From Acidobacteriota bacterium (GTDB lineage: Bacteria > Acidobacteriota > Vicinamibacteria > Vicinamibacterales > Vicinamibacteraceae), in assembly GCA_023427865.1 (NCBI GenBank), contig JAEYZV010000135.1:1-8574 (forward strand): a stretch of 8,574 bases of DNA. Reading direction: 5' to 3'. The notes beneath the pieces are model-generated. The model had not been told where the DNA came from and searched no databases. It saw nothing but the letters and a program-made list of their open reading frames with translations. This document shows positions 1-8,574 of the stretch, piece after piece; position 1 is the first letter of the stretch, and each line of letters starts with the position of its first letter. Position numbers and translations under genes: made by a program.

Positions 1-404
1 TGTTCAAGAAGCTGCTCGACGAGGGGCAGGCGGGCGACAACATCGGGGCGCTGCTGCGGGGCATCGACAAGGAAGCGGTGGAGCGCGGGCAGGTGCTGGC
101 CAAGCCGGGGTCGATCACGCCGCACACCAAGTTCAAGGGTGAGGTGTACGTGCTCACCAAGGAAGAGGGCGGGCGGCACACGCCGTTCTTCAACGGGTAC
201 CGGCCGCAGTTCTACATCCGGACGACGGACGTGACGGGTGTGGCCAAGCTGCCCGAGGGCATCGAGATGGTGATGCCGGGCGACAACGTGACGATGGAGA
301 TCGAGCTCATCGGGCCGGTGGCGCTGGAGAAGGGGCTGCGGTTTGCCATCCGCGAGGGCGGCCGCACGGTGGGCGCCGGCACGATCACCGAGATTCTGCA
401 GTAA
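1..404 (+). CDS. tuf: Elongation factor Tu, C-terminal part (5' end outside window)
   Basis: EF-Tu is the GTPase that carries aminoacyl-tRNA to the ribosomal A site. Only the last 133 or so residues are here; the frame is open from base 3, and bases 1-2 fit the last two bases of an ATG codon (Met before FKKLLDEG). The text is close to E. coli EF-Tu: [13 protein letters not shown], then [42 protein letters not shown] in the form IEMVMPGDN, and [16 protein letters not shown] near the end. This covers the end of domain II and all of domain III, the two beta-barrels that contact tRNA and EF-Ts. The GTPase domain lies upstream of the window. The gene ends normally with TAA at 402-404. An apparent GTG start at 78 is simply the Val of EAVERG inside the protein. 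Identification is secure; whether a second tuf copy exists cannot be told from here. Confidence 0.98.
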   Translation, partial: FKKLLDEGQAGDNIGALLRGIDKEAVERGQVLAKPGSITPHTKFKGEVYVLTKEEGGRHTPFFNGYRPQFYIRTTDVTGVAKLPEGIEMVMPGDNVTMEIELIGPVALEKGLRFAIREGGRTVGAGTITEILQ

Positions 405-427
405 GTCGTCGTTCATCGACGACTTAC
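401..427 (+). terminator. Perfect hairpin over the tuf stop codon, possible 3'-end or processing signal
   Basis: Bases 401-411 (GTAAGTCGTCG) pair perfectly with 417-427 (CGACGACTTAC) around a 5-base loop TTCAT, giving 11 bp. The tuf TAA lies in the 5' arm. No T run follows, so it is not a textbook intrinsic terminator. It could be an RNA 3'-end stabiliser, a Rho-associated end or a processing site. The pairing is seen directly; the role is inferred. Confidence 0.4.
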
Positions 428-429
428 CT

Positions 430-520
430 GGTAGGGCCGGCTCTCCGAGCCGGCCGATCACCGCCGCGCGGTGACGGGGACGGACGGCTGGGACGGGCGG
501 CTGGGACAGCCGTTCCTACC
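430..520 (+). repeat. Composite palindromic intergenic repeat bounded by GGTAGG/CCTACC
   Basis: The element starts with GGTAGG (430-435) and ends with its reverse complement CCTACC (515-520), about 91 bp in all. Inside are three hairpins in tandem. The first is GGCCGGCTC (435-443) with GAGCCGGCC (447-455), loop TCC. The second is TCACCGC (458-464) with GCGGTGA (468-474), loop CGC. The third is CGGCT (498-502) with AGCCG (508-512). CGGCTGGGAC is repeated directly at 485-494 and 498-507. There is no coding potential. The layout resembles a REP- or MITE-like dispersed element sitting 20 bp upstream of rpmG; I believe similar GGTAGG-GCCGGCTC strings are common between genes in Vicinamibacteria, but that is from memory. 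Copy number cannot be judged from one window. Confidence 0.6.
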
Positions 521-540
521 AACGCGATAGGTAAGCAGCC

Positions 541-690
541 ATGAGAGATATCGTTCAGCTCGCGTGCGGCGAGTGAAAGCGTCGCAAATACAGCACGACG
601 CGAAACTAGATGAAGACGACCGAACGTCTGAACATGAAGAAGTTCTGCCGCTTCTGCAAGTCGCACACGGATCACAAGGAGAGCAAGTAG
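541..690 (+). pseudogene. rpmG: 50S ribosomal protein L33, zinc-ribbon type, with two in-frame stops
   Basis: L33 is a small protein of the large ribosomal subunit near the E site. Reading 50 codons from ATG 541 to TAG 688 gives MRDIVQLACGE, stop (TGA 574), KRRKYSTTRN, stop (TAG 607), MKTTERLNMKKFCRFCK, SHTDHKESK. This matches bacterial L33 from end to end without gaps, at the usual length of 49 residues, so it is not an accidental frame. The form is the one with two CxxC zinc pairs: C9, codon 12, C36 and C39. The TGA replaces the second cysteine (one base from TGC) and the TAG replaces the first-choice lysine after RN (one base from AAG). The upstream AGGT at 529-532 is only a weak ribosome binding site. 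Third positions are G or C in 38 of 47 sense codons, slightly below secE (41 of its first 47). Flanking tuf and tRNA-Trp is a usual setting for rpmG. A recently inactivated gene, with a working paralogue elsewhere, is the simplest reading; sequence error or site-specific readthrough are alternatives. Identity is secure, functional status is not. Confidence 0.85.
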
Positions 691-712
691 CCGTCGGACT
701 CTTGTCCGATGG
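691..712 (+). other. 9-bp hairpin between rpmG and tRNA-Trp
   Basis: Immediately after the rpmG stop, 691-699 (CCGTCGGAC) pairs with 704-712 (GTCCGATGG) around the tetraloop TCTT, with one G-T pair. No T run follows. It may mark the processing boundary between the mRNA and the tRNA, which begins 11 bases later. The structure is seen; the function is inferred. Confidence 0.4.
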
Positions 713-723
713 TGGCTCCGAAC

Positions 724-799
724 AGGCCAGTAGCTCAATTGGCAGAGCACCGGTCTCCAAAACCGGGGGCTGGGGGTTCGAGTCCCTCCTGGCCTGCCA
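724..799 (+). tRNA. tRNA-Trp (anticodon CCA)
   Basis: The cloverleaf is complete and 76 bases long. The acceptor stem is AGGCCAG (724-730) with CTGGCCT (789-795), followed by discriminator G and an encoded CCA at 797-799. The D stem is GCTC (733-736) with GAGC (745-748). The anticodon stem is CCGGT (750-754) with ACCGG (762-766), enclosing loop CTCCAAA with anticodon CCA at 757-759. The T stem is 772-776 with 784-788 (one G-T pair) around TTCGAGT. CCA reads UGG, tryptophan. A tRNA-Trp between tuf or rpmG and secE is a common bacterial arrangement. No separate promoter is evident, so it is probably cut from a tuf-rpmG-trnW-secE transcript. Confidence 0.98.
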
Positions 800-881
800 C
801 ACCCGCCGGCGACGCCCGGGTCGCGTCCAGCGCGATGAACACGCATGTCGCACCGGGCGCCTGCGCTGAAGGAACCGCACC

Positions 882-1175
882 GTGAAGACCGCGATGGTGG
901 ACAACGTCAACGACGCTCAGGCAGGCCGTCGCGAGGCCGATGCCCCGGTCACCGCGGCCCGTGGCCCGCTGGGCTGGTGGCCGCGCGCCAAGGACTTCCT
1001 CTCGAAGGTGCGCGAGGAAACCAGCCGGGTCACCTGGCCCACCAAGCGCGAGGTGCAGGCCACGACGGTCGTCGTGATCGTGTTCTCGGTCGTCATGGGC
1101 CTGTACCTGTTCACCATCGACGTGGTCTTCAACAAGATCGTCGAGTGGATCTTCCGGCTGGGAGGCGCGGCATGA
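882..1175 (+). CDS. secE: Preprotein translocase subunit SecE
   Basis: SecE is the small membrane subunit that clamps SecY in the SecYEG translocon of the inner membrane. The 97-residue product has a polar N-terminal stretch, an amphipathic segment around residues 35-47 (RAKDFLSKVREETSR), and the family signature RVTWPTKREV at 49-58. One hydrophobic membrane span follows at about 61-80 (TTVVVIVFSVVMGLYLFTID) and then a short amphipathic tail. This is the single-span form typical of most bacteria, not the three-span E. coli form. The start chosen is GTG 882: GAAGGA at 868-873 lies 8 bases upstream. ATG 894 is in frame but 20 bases from that site. The gene overlaps nusG by four bases (ATGA), indicating coupled translation. 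The 82 bases between the tRNA and secE hold only a weak 5-bp stem at 809-824. Confidence 0.96.
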   Translation: MKTAMVDNVNDAQAGRREADAPVTAARGPLGWWPRAKDFLSKVREETSRVTWPTKREVQATTVVVIVFSVVMGLYLFTIDVVFNKIVEWIFRLGGAA

Positions 1176-1738
1176 GCGAGACGCACGAAGGCGCCGCGCC
1201 GTCCGCCGCGGCACTCAACTGGTACATCGTGCACACCTACTCGGGCTTCGAGAAGAAGGTCAAGGTGTCACTCGAGCAGCGCGTGCACGCGTACGGCCTG
1301 CAGGACAAGTTCGGCGAAGTGCTCGTCCCGCAGGAGACGGTCATGGAGATGCGCAGCGGCCGCAAGGCCGAGATGCAGAAGCGGATCTTCCCCGGCTACC
1401 TGTTCGTCGAGATGCTGATGACCGACGACGCGTGGCACGTCGTCAAGAACACCCCGAAGGTCACCGGGTTCGTGGGCGCGGGCGCCAAGCCGACGCCGCT
1501 CACCCGCGAAGAAGTGGACAACATCCTCGCGCAGGTGCGCGAGAGCGCCGAGAAGCCCAAGCCGAAGTACCACTTCGAGAAGGGCGACCAGGTGCGGATC
1601 AACGAGGGACCGTTCACCAACTTCAACGGGACGGTGGACGAAGTCAATACCGAGCGCAGCACGCTGAAGGTCATGGTGACGATCTTCGGGCGTTCCACGC
1701 CGGTGGAACTCGACTTCCTGCAGGTCGAGAAGCTCTAG
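1172..1738 (+). CDS. nusG: Transcription termination/antitermination factor NusG
   Basis: NusG binds the RNA polymerase clamp, suppresses pausing, and links polymerase to Rho or to ribosomal protein S10. The product has 188 residues. After a short Ala/Glu leader, the NGN domain starts at about residue 14 ([15 protein letters not shown]) and includes [12 protein letters not shown] near 70-81 and VTGFVGAG near 98-105, which is the polymerase-binding face. A charged linker (AEKPKPKYH) leads to the C-terminal KOW domain with [19 protein letters not shown] and [10 protein letters not shown] at the end. Length is close to the 181 residues of E. coli NusG. ATG 1172 is preceded by GGAGG at 1161-1165. 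The frame stays open upstream to 845, but that part overlaps secE and has no family similarity. The gene stops with TAG at 1736-1738, 13 bases before rplK. Confidence 0.98.
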   Translation: MSETHEGAAPSAAALNWYIVHTYSGFEKKVKVSLEQRVHAYGLQDKFGEVLVPQETVMEMRSGRKAEMQKRIFPGYLFVEMLMTDDAWHVVKNTPKVTGFVGAGAKPTPLTREEVDNILAQVRESAEKPKPKYHFEKGDQVRINEGPFTNFNGTVDEVNTERSTLKVMVTIFGRSTPVELDFLQVEKL

Positions 1739-1751
1739 AGGTCGAGGACAG

Positions 1752-2177
1752 ATGGCCAAGAAGGTTCAAGCGCTCGTGAAGCTCCAGATCGCCGCCGGCA
1801 AGGCAACGCCGGCGCCGCCCGTCGGGACCGCACTCGGTCCGCAGGGCGTGAACATCATGGACTTCTGCAAGAACTTCAACGCGAAGACTGCCGGGCAGGA
1901 CGGCCTCATCATCCCCGTGGTGGTGACGGTGTACGCCGACCGCTCGTACACGTTCGTGCTGAAGACCCCGCCGGCGCCCGTGCTGCTCAAGCGTGCGGCG
2001 AAGGTGGAGAGGGGCTCGGCCGAGCCCAACAAGAACAAGGTCGGCACGGTGACGGCCGCGCAGGTCGAGGAGATTGCCAGGACCAAGCTCCCCGACCTCA
2101 ACACCGAGTCGCTCGAGCACGCCATCCGCAGCGTCGCCGGTACGGCCCGCTCGATGGGGATCGACGTCGTAGGGTGA
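1752..2177 (+). CDS. rplK: 50S ribosomal protein L11
   Basis: L11 binds the GTPase-associated region of 23S rRNA (helices 43-44) and, with the L10-L12 stalk, helps EF-Tu, EF-G and release factors; in stringent-response bacteria it is needed for RelA activation. The 141 residues match the family in full. The N-terminal domain has [16 protein letters not shown] and [16 protein letters not shown], the proline-bearing helix that micrococcin- and thiostrepton-type antibiotics target. The linker carries [16 protein letters not shown], and the rRNA-binding C-terminal domain ends in [16 protein letters not shown]. coli L11 has 142 residues, so nothing is missing. GAGG at 1738-1741, overlapping the end of the nusG stop codon, lies 10 bases before ATG 1752. 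A second possible site, GAGGA at 1744-1748, is only 3 bases away. Confidence 0.98.
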   Translation: MAKKVQALVKLQIAAGKATPAPPVGTALGPQGVNIMDFCKNFNAKTAGQDGLIIPVVVTVYADRSYTFVLKTPPAPVLLKRAAKVERGSAEPNKNKVGTVTAAQVEEIARTKLPDLNTESLEHAIRSVAGTARSMGIDVVG

Positions 2178-2251
2178 AATTCCTGCAATTCTGCAATGGT
2201 GAAGTTGCAGGAATTCTGAAATTGCAGAATTTCAGCATTTCAGAATTTCAG
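2178..2251 (+). repeat. AT-rich island of degenerate 8-bp units in the rplK-rplA spacer
   Basis: This stretch begins at the base after the rplK stop and is strikingly AT-rich for its surroundings. It divides into near-regular 8-base units: CTGCAATT (2183), CTGCAATG (2191), GTGAAGTT (2199), a 9-base unit GCAGGAATT (2207), CTGAAATT (2216), GCAGAATT (2224), TCAGCATT (2232) and TCAGAATT (2240). CAGAATTTCAG occurs exactly at 2225-2235 and 2241-2251. Because CTGAAATT is the reverse complement of AATTTCAG, the units also fold. AATTCCTGCAA (2178-2188) pairs perfectly with TTGCAGGAATT (2205-2215), and CTGAAATT (2216-2223) pairs with AATTTCAG (2228-2235). There is no reading frame of note. It looks like a mobile or slippage-made microsatellite-like element; function unknown. 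Confidence 0.75.
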
Positions 2252-2255
2252 TAAA

Positions 2256-2294
2256 CGTGGGAGGCCGCTCGTCGGCCGACGGGACCACGGAGGA
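2256..2294 (+). promoter_or_regulatory. Probable L1-binding translational operator ahead of rplA
   Basis: Bases 2256-2260 (CGTGG) pair with 2285-2289 (CCACG), and GGCCG (2263-2267) pairs with CGGCC (2273-2277) over loop CTCGT. Between the two stems is an asymmetric internal loop, GA on the left (2261-2262) and GACGGGA on the right (2278-2284). The L1 site of 23S rRNA has the same plan, with GUGGGAGGC on one strand and GCCGAC then ACCAC on the other; both strings are present here. The stem ends inside the rplA ribosome binding site GGAGGA (2289-2294), 3 bases before ATG 2298. L1 bound here would be expected to block rplA translation. The mimicry is seen; regulation is inferred from known L1 autogenous control. 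Confidence 0.75.
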
Positions 2295-2297
2295 CAC

Positions 2298-2999
2298 ATG
2301 CCCACTCCCGGGAAGAAGTACGCGGCGGCACGCGCGCAGGTCGAAGCCCGGCCGTACGTGCTGGACGAGGCGATTCCGCTCGTCCAGAAGTTGAAGTACA
2401 CGAAGTTCGACGAGACCGTCGAGGTCGCGATGCGCCTCGGTGTCGACCCCAAGCATGCCGATCAGATGGTGCGCGGCACGGTGGTGCTGCCGCACGGCCT
2501 CGGCAAGACCAAGCGGGTGCTCGTCATCGCCAACCCCGAGAAGCAGCGCGAGGCGGAAGCCGCCGGCGCCGACGCGGTGGGCGGTGAGGAGATCGTCGAG
2601 AAGATCTCGGGCGGCTGGACGGACTTCGACGCCGTCGTGGCCACGCCCGACATGATGCGTGCGGTCGGGCGCCTCGGCAAGGTGCTCGGGCCGCGCGGCC
2701 TGATGCCGAACCCGAAGACCGGCACGGTGACGACCGACATCACCAAGGCGGTGCAGGAGATCAAGGCGGGCAAGGTCGAGTTCCGCGTGGACAAGACCGG
2801 CATCGTGCACGCCCCGATCGGCAAGGTGTCGTTCCCGACCGAGAACCTCCTGGCCAACGCGCACGCGCTGTTCGACAGCGTGATGAAGGCGAAGCCCGCG
2901 GCGGCCAAGGGCAAGTACCTCAAGAGCCTGACGGTCAGCTCGACCATGGGCCCGGGCGTGGCGATCGACACTTCGCATGTCGAGTCGCTCGTCAAGTAA
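2298..2999 (+). CDS. rplA: 50S ribosomal protein L1
   Basis: L1 forms the mobile L1 stalk that guides deacylated tRNA out of the E site; it is also a translational repressor of its own operon. The 233 residues equal the usual length (E. coli 234). Visible family blocks are [14 protein letters not shown] (37-50), [12 protein letters not shown] (59-70), the domain-II region with VLVIANPEK, and the signature around [20 protein letters not shown] (125-144). The domain-I return follows with [16 protein letters not shown] and the C-terminal [11 protein letters not shown]. The start ATG 2298 is set by GGAGGA at 2289-2294. The probable L1-binding stem just upstream suggests direct feedback on this gene. 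The gene ends in TAA, 11 bases before rplJ. Confidence 0.98.
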   Translation: MPTPGKKYAAARAQVEARPYVLDEAIPLVQKLKYTKFDETVEVAMRLGVDPKHADQMVRGTVVLPHGLGKTKRVLVIANPEKQREAEAAGADAVGGEEIVEKISGGWTDFDAVVATPDMMRAVGRLGKVLGPRGLMPNPKTGTVTTDITKAVQEIKAGKVEFRVDKTGIVHAPIGKVSFPTENLLANAHALFDSVMKAKPAAAKGKYLKSLTVSSTMGPGVAIDTSHVESLVK

Positions 3000-3010
3000 G
3001 GGGAGAGACC

Positions 3011-3535
3011 ATGGCTGTTTCTCGCGCTGACAAGCAATTGGAACTCGGGCAGTTGACGGACGCCTTCGGCGGCACCGACAGCCTGATCGTGATGGAGTAC
3101 CGCGGGCTGAAGGTGCCCGAGGTCACCGAACTGCGCCGGCAGGTGCGGGCCGTCAAGGGCTCGTACAAGGTCGTCAAGAACACCCTCGCGCGTCGCGCGA
3201 TGGCCGGCACCCCCTTCGAGGCGCTGGCGCCCCACTTCACGGGCACGACGGCGGTCGCCTTCAGCGGCGACGACCCGGTCGCGCTCGCGAAGGTGCTGAC
3301 GACGTTTGCCAAGACCGCCCCCGCGCTCGTGCTCAAGGCGGCGGTGGTGCAGGGTGACGTGGTCGAGGGCCCGGCCGTCAACGAGTTGGCCAACATGCCC
3401 GGCAAGCCGGAGCTGTACGCCAAGCTGCTGTACCTGCTGCAGGCACCGATGGTCCAGATCGTGAGCGTGCTGAGCGCGGCTCCGCGGGACCTGATGAACG
3501 TTCTGTCGCAGGTGGAGAAGAAGAAGGGCGAGTGA
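3011..3535 (+). CDS. rplJ: 50S ribosomal protein L10
   Basis: L10 is the base of the ribosomal stalk: its N-terminal domain binds 23S rRNA next to L11, and its C-terminal helix holds the L7/L12 dimers. The 174 residues include [20 protein letters not shown] near the N-terminus, [11 protein letters not shown] around 54-64, TGTTAVAF, and the extended C-terminal helical part from about 133 ([15 protein letters not shown], then [20 protein letters not shown]). E. coli L10 has 165 residues, so this is typical. The ribosome binding site GGGGAGAG (3000-3007) starts at the base after the rplA stop. With only 11 bases between rplA and rplJ there is no room for the long L10-binding leader that E. coli has upstream of rplJ. 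Confidence 0.97.
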   Translation: MAVSRADKQLELGQLTDAFGGTDSLIVMEYRGLKVPEVTELRRQVRAVKGSYKVVKNTLARRAMAGTPFEALAPHFTGTTAVAFSGDDPVALAKVLTTFAKTAPALVLKAAVVQGDVVEGPAVNELANMPGKPELYAKLLYLLQAPMVQIVSVLSAAPRDLMNVLSQVEKKKGE

Positions 3536-3540
3536 GAACC

Positions 3541-3559
3541 GGCCACCCGCGGGGTGGTC
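3541..3559 (+). other. Short stable hairpin after rplJ
   Basis: Bases 3541-3548 (GGCCACCC) pair with 3552-3559 (GGGTGGTC) over a 3-base loop, 8 bp with one G-T pair, 5 bases after the rplJ stop. No T run follows. It may limit readthrough or protect the upstream mRNA end, but nothing in the sequence proves this. Confidence 0.35.
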
Positions 3560-3572
3560 TCGGACGAGGTCG

Positions 3573-3675
3573 CTGTCAGCTATCAGGCCGTCTGCTGTGT
3601 CCGGGTGGTGCGGAACGTCAGCGATGGAGACCGTCGATAGCTGAAAGCCGGACGCAGAGCGCTGATAGTCGACAG
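3573..3675 (+). repeat. Short inverted repeats of a CTATCAGC family in the rplJ-rplL spacer
   Basis: CTGTCAGCTATCAG (3573-3586) returns in inverted form at 3662-3675, matching at 12 of 14 positions. Its core TCAGCTATC (3576-3584) has an exact reverse complement GATAGCTGA at 3636-3644. TCAGC (3618-3622) and GCTGA (3640-3644) give a further local pairing. The 156-base spacer contains no gene. The pattern suggests the worn remains of a short repeat based on GCTATCA / TGATAGC, comparable in style to the AT-rich 8-bp island between rplK and rplA. Confidence 0.5.
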
Positions 3676-3691
3676 TAAGGAGATTGGGACA

Positions 3692-4081
3692 ATGGCAGAA
3701 GTGACGCAGGACCAGGTGGTCGAGTACATCAAGAACATCTCGGTGATGGAGCTTTCCAAGCTCGTCAAGACGCTCGAGTCCGAGCTCGGCGTTTCGGCCG
3801 CGGCGGCGGCTCCGGTGGTGGTGGCGGGTCCGGCCGGCGGCGGTGCCGCGGCGGCTCCGGCCGAGGAGAAGACCGAGTTCAACGTGGTCCTGACCGACGT
3901 GGGCGCCAACAAGATCAACGTGATCAAGGCCGTCCGCGAGGTGACCTCGCTCGGTCTGAAGGAAGCCAAGGATCTCGTCGAAGGCGCGCCCAAGCCGATC
4001 AAGGAAGGCGTGGCCAAGGACGAGGCCGAGGCCATCAAGAAGAAGTTCGAAGAGGCCGGCGCGAAGGTCGAGATCAAGTAG
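3692..4081 (+). CDS. rplL: 50S ribosomal protein L7/L12
   Basis: L7/L12 forms the multi-copy flexible stalk that recruits and stimulates the translational GTPases. The 129 residues show the three normal parts. The N-terminal dimerisation helices (about 1-34) contain [22 protein letters not shown]. The Ala/Gly/Pro/Val hinge (about 35-58) is unusually rich in alanine and glycine. The C-terminal domain (about 59-129) carries [35 protein letters not shown] in order, with the EF-contact helix, and ends in AGAKVEIK. E. coli has 121 residues; the extra length is in the hinge. The strong binding site AAGGAG (3677-3682), 9 bases from ATG 3692, fits the need for several L12 copies per ribosome. The gene is separated from rplJ by 156 bases. 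Confidence 0.98.
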   Translation: MAEVTQDQVVEYIKNISVMELSKLVKTLESELGVSAAAAAPVVVAGPAGGGAAAAPAEEKTEFNVVLTDVGANKINVIKAVREVTSLGLKEAKDLVEGAPKPIKEGVAKDEAEAIKKKFEEAGAKVEIK

Positions 4082-4100
4082 CACGGTCTCGGCTTCTCGC

Positions 4101-4155
4101 GAGCCGCGTGTGTCCCGCCAGAGCGCCGAAGGCGCGACGGCGGACCGCGCGGCTT
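4101..4155 (+). terminator. Long hairpin in the rplL-rpoB spacer, probable attenuator or RNase processing site
   Basis: The outer stem pairs GAGCCGCGTG (4101-4110) with CGCGCGGCTT (4146-4155), allowing G-T pairs. The middle stem pairs 4112-4119 with 4139-4145 with one bulged C. The tip pairs GCGCC (4123-4127) with GGCGC (4131-4135) over loop GAA. TTT at 4154-4156 closes the 3' side, followed by CGCCGTTT. In E. coli the same spacer carries a partial terminator and an RNase III site that lower rpoBC expression relative to the ribosomal genes. The fold here is seen; an equivalent role is inferred. The T run is short, so partial termination or cleavage is likelier than full termination. Confidence 0.55.
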
Positions 4156-4234
4156 TCGCCGTTTGAGTGATTCGCCTCCGAAGACCTCGTGCGCGGGTGG
4201 TTCCTGACGAACCGACCCGGGGGAATCGAGCAGT

Positions 4235-8574
<4,340 letters not shown>

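Noticed and set aside
610..690. Reinitiated short L33 from ATG 610
   Set aside because: It would give only 26 residues with one CxxC pair and no evident ribosome binding site, so it is unlikely to be a working L33.
541..690. Genome-wide reassignment of TGA or TAG to sense
   Set aside because: secE, rplK and rplJ end on TGA, and nusG and rplL end on TAG, all at the expected family C-termini. Both codons act as stops in neighbouring genes.
564..869. 101-codon + strand frame over rpmG and tRNA-Trp
   Set aside because: It reads straight through the tRNA gene in a different frame from L33 and resembles no protein.
845..1171. Upstream extension of nusG in the same frame
   Set aside because: It overlaps secE out of frame and has no NusG similarity. 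The NusG family sequence begins just after ATG 1172, which has a good ribosome binding site.
2205..2250. Sigma-70-like promoter in the AT-rich rplK-rplA spacer
   Set aside because: TTGCAG strings could serve as -35 boxes, but the hexamers at 17-base spacing (AATTTC, ATTTCA) do not resemble TATAAT. The repeat structure explains the AT content.

Overview
This window is a GC-rich bacterial chromosome segment carrying the classic translation/transcription cluster: tuf (3' end) - rpmG (interrupted) - tRNA-Trp - secE - nusG - rplK - rplA - rplJ - rplL - rpoB (running off the right edge). Everything is on the + strand. Third codon positions are almost all G or C. The beta subunit keeps the proteobacterial-type architecture with a large insert ahead of the rifampicin region. 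It also has an extra block of about 36 residues relative to E. coli and B. subtilis. Together with the short intergenic repeats, this suggests to me an Acidobacteriota member, possibly class Vicinamibacteria. That placement is an impression from family memory, not a computed result.

Left part (1-881): the end of EF-Tu is followed by a perfect 11-bp hairpin overlapping its stop codon. Next comes a composite palindromic repeat of about 91 bp bounded by GGTAGG/CCTACC. Then comes a 50-codon L33 (rpmG) reading frame that aligns without gaps to the zinc-ribbon form of L33 but has two internal stops. The first is TGA, exactly at the second zinc-ligand cysteine. The second is TAG, at the usually basic residue of the KNK motif. 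A 9-bp hairpin and a canonical tRNA-Trp (CCA) with encoded CCA end follow.

Middle part (882-4081): secE and nusG overlap by ATGA, then rplK, rplA, rplJ and rplL. The rplK-rplA spacer holds an AT-rich island of degenerate 8-bp units. It is followed by a stem that copies the L1-binding site of 23S rRNA, ending on the rplA ribosome binding site, so L1 feedback is likely. The rplJ-rplL spacer carries a second family of short inverted repeats.

Right part (4082-8574): the rplL-rpoB spacer holds a long, nearly continuous hairpin ending in a short T run. This is the position where E. coli has an attenuator and an RNase III site. rpoB follows and is complete except for the last part of a proline/glutamate/valine-rich tail.

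Functionally the genes supply the elongation factor, the ribosomal L1 stalk and L7/L12 stalk, the SecYEG translocon subunit SecE, the transcription elongation factor NusG and the RNA polymerase core. The gene content is ordinary. The points of interest are the doubly interrupted rpmG, the L1 mimic placed at rplA instead of rplK, and the spacer repeats.
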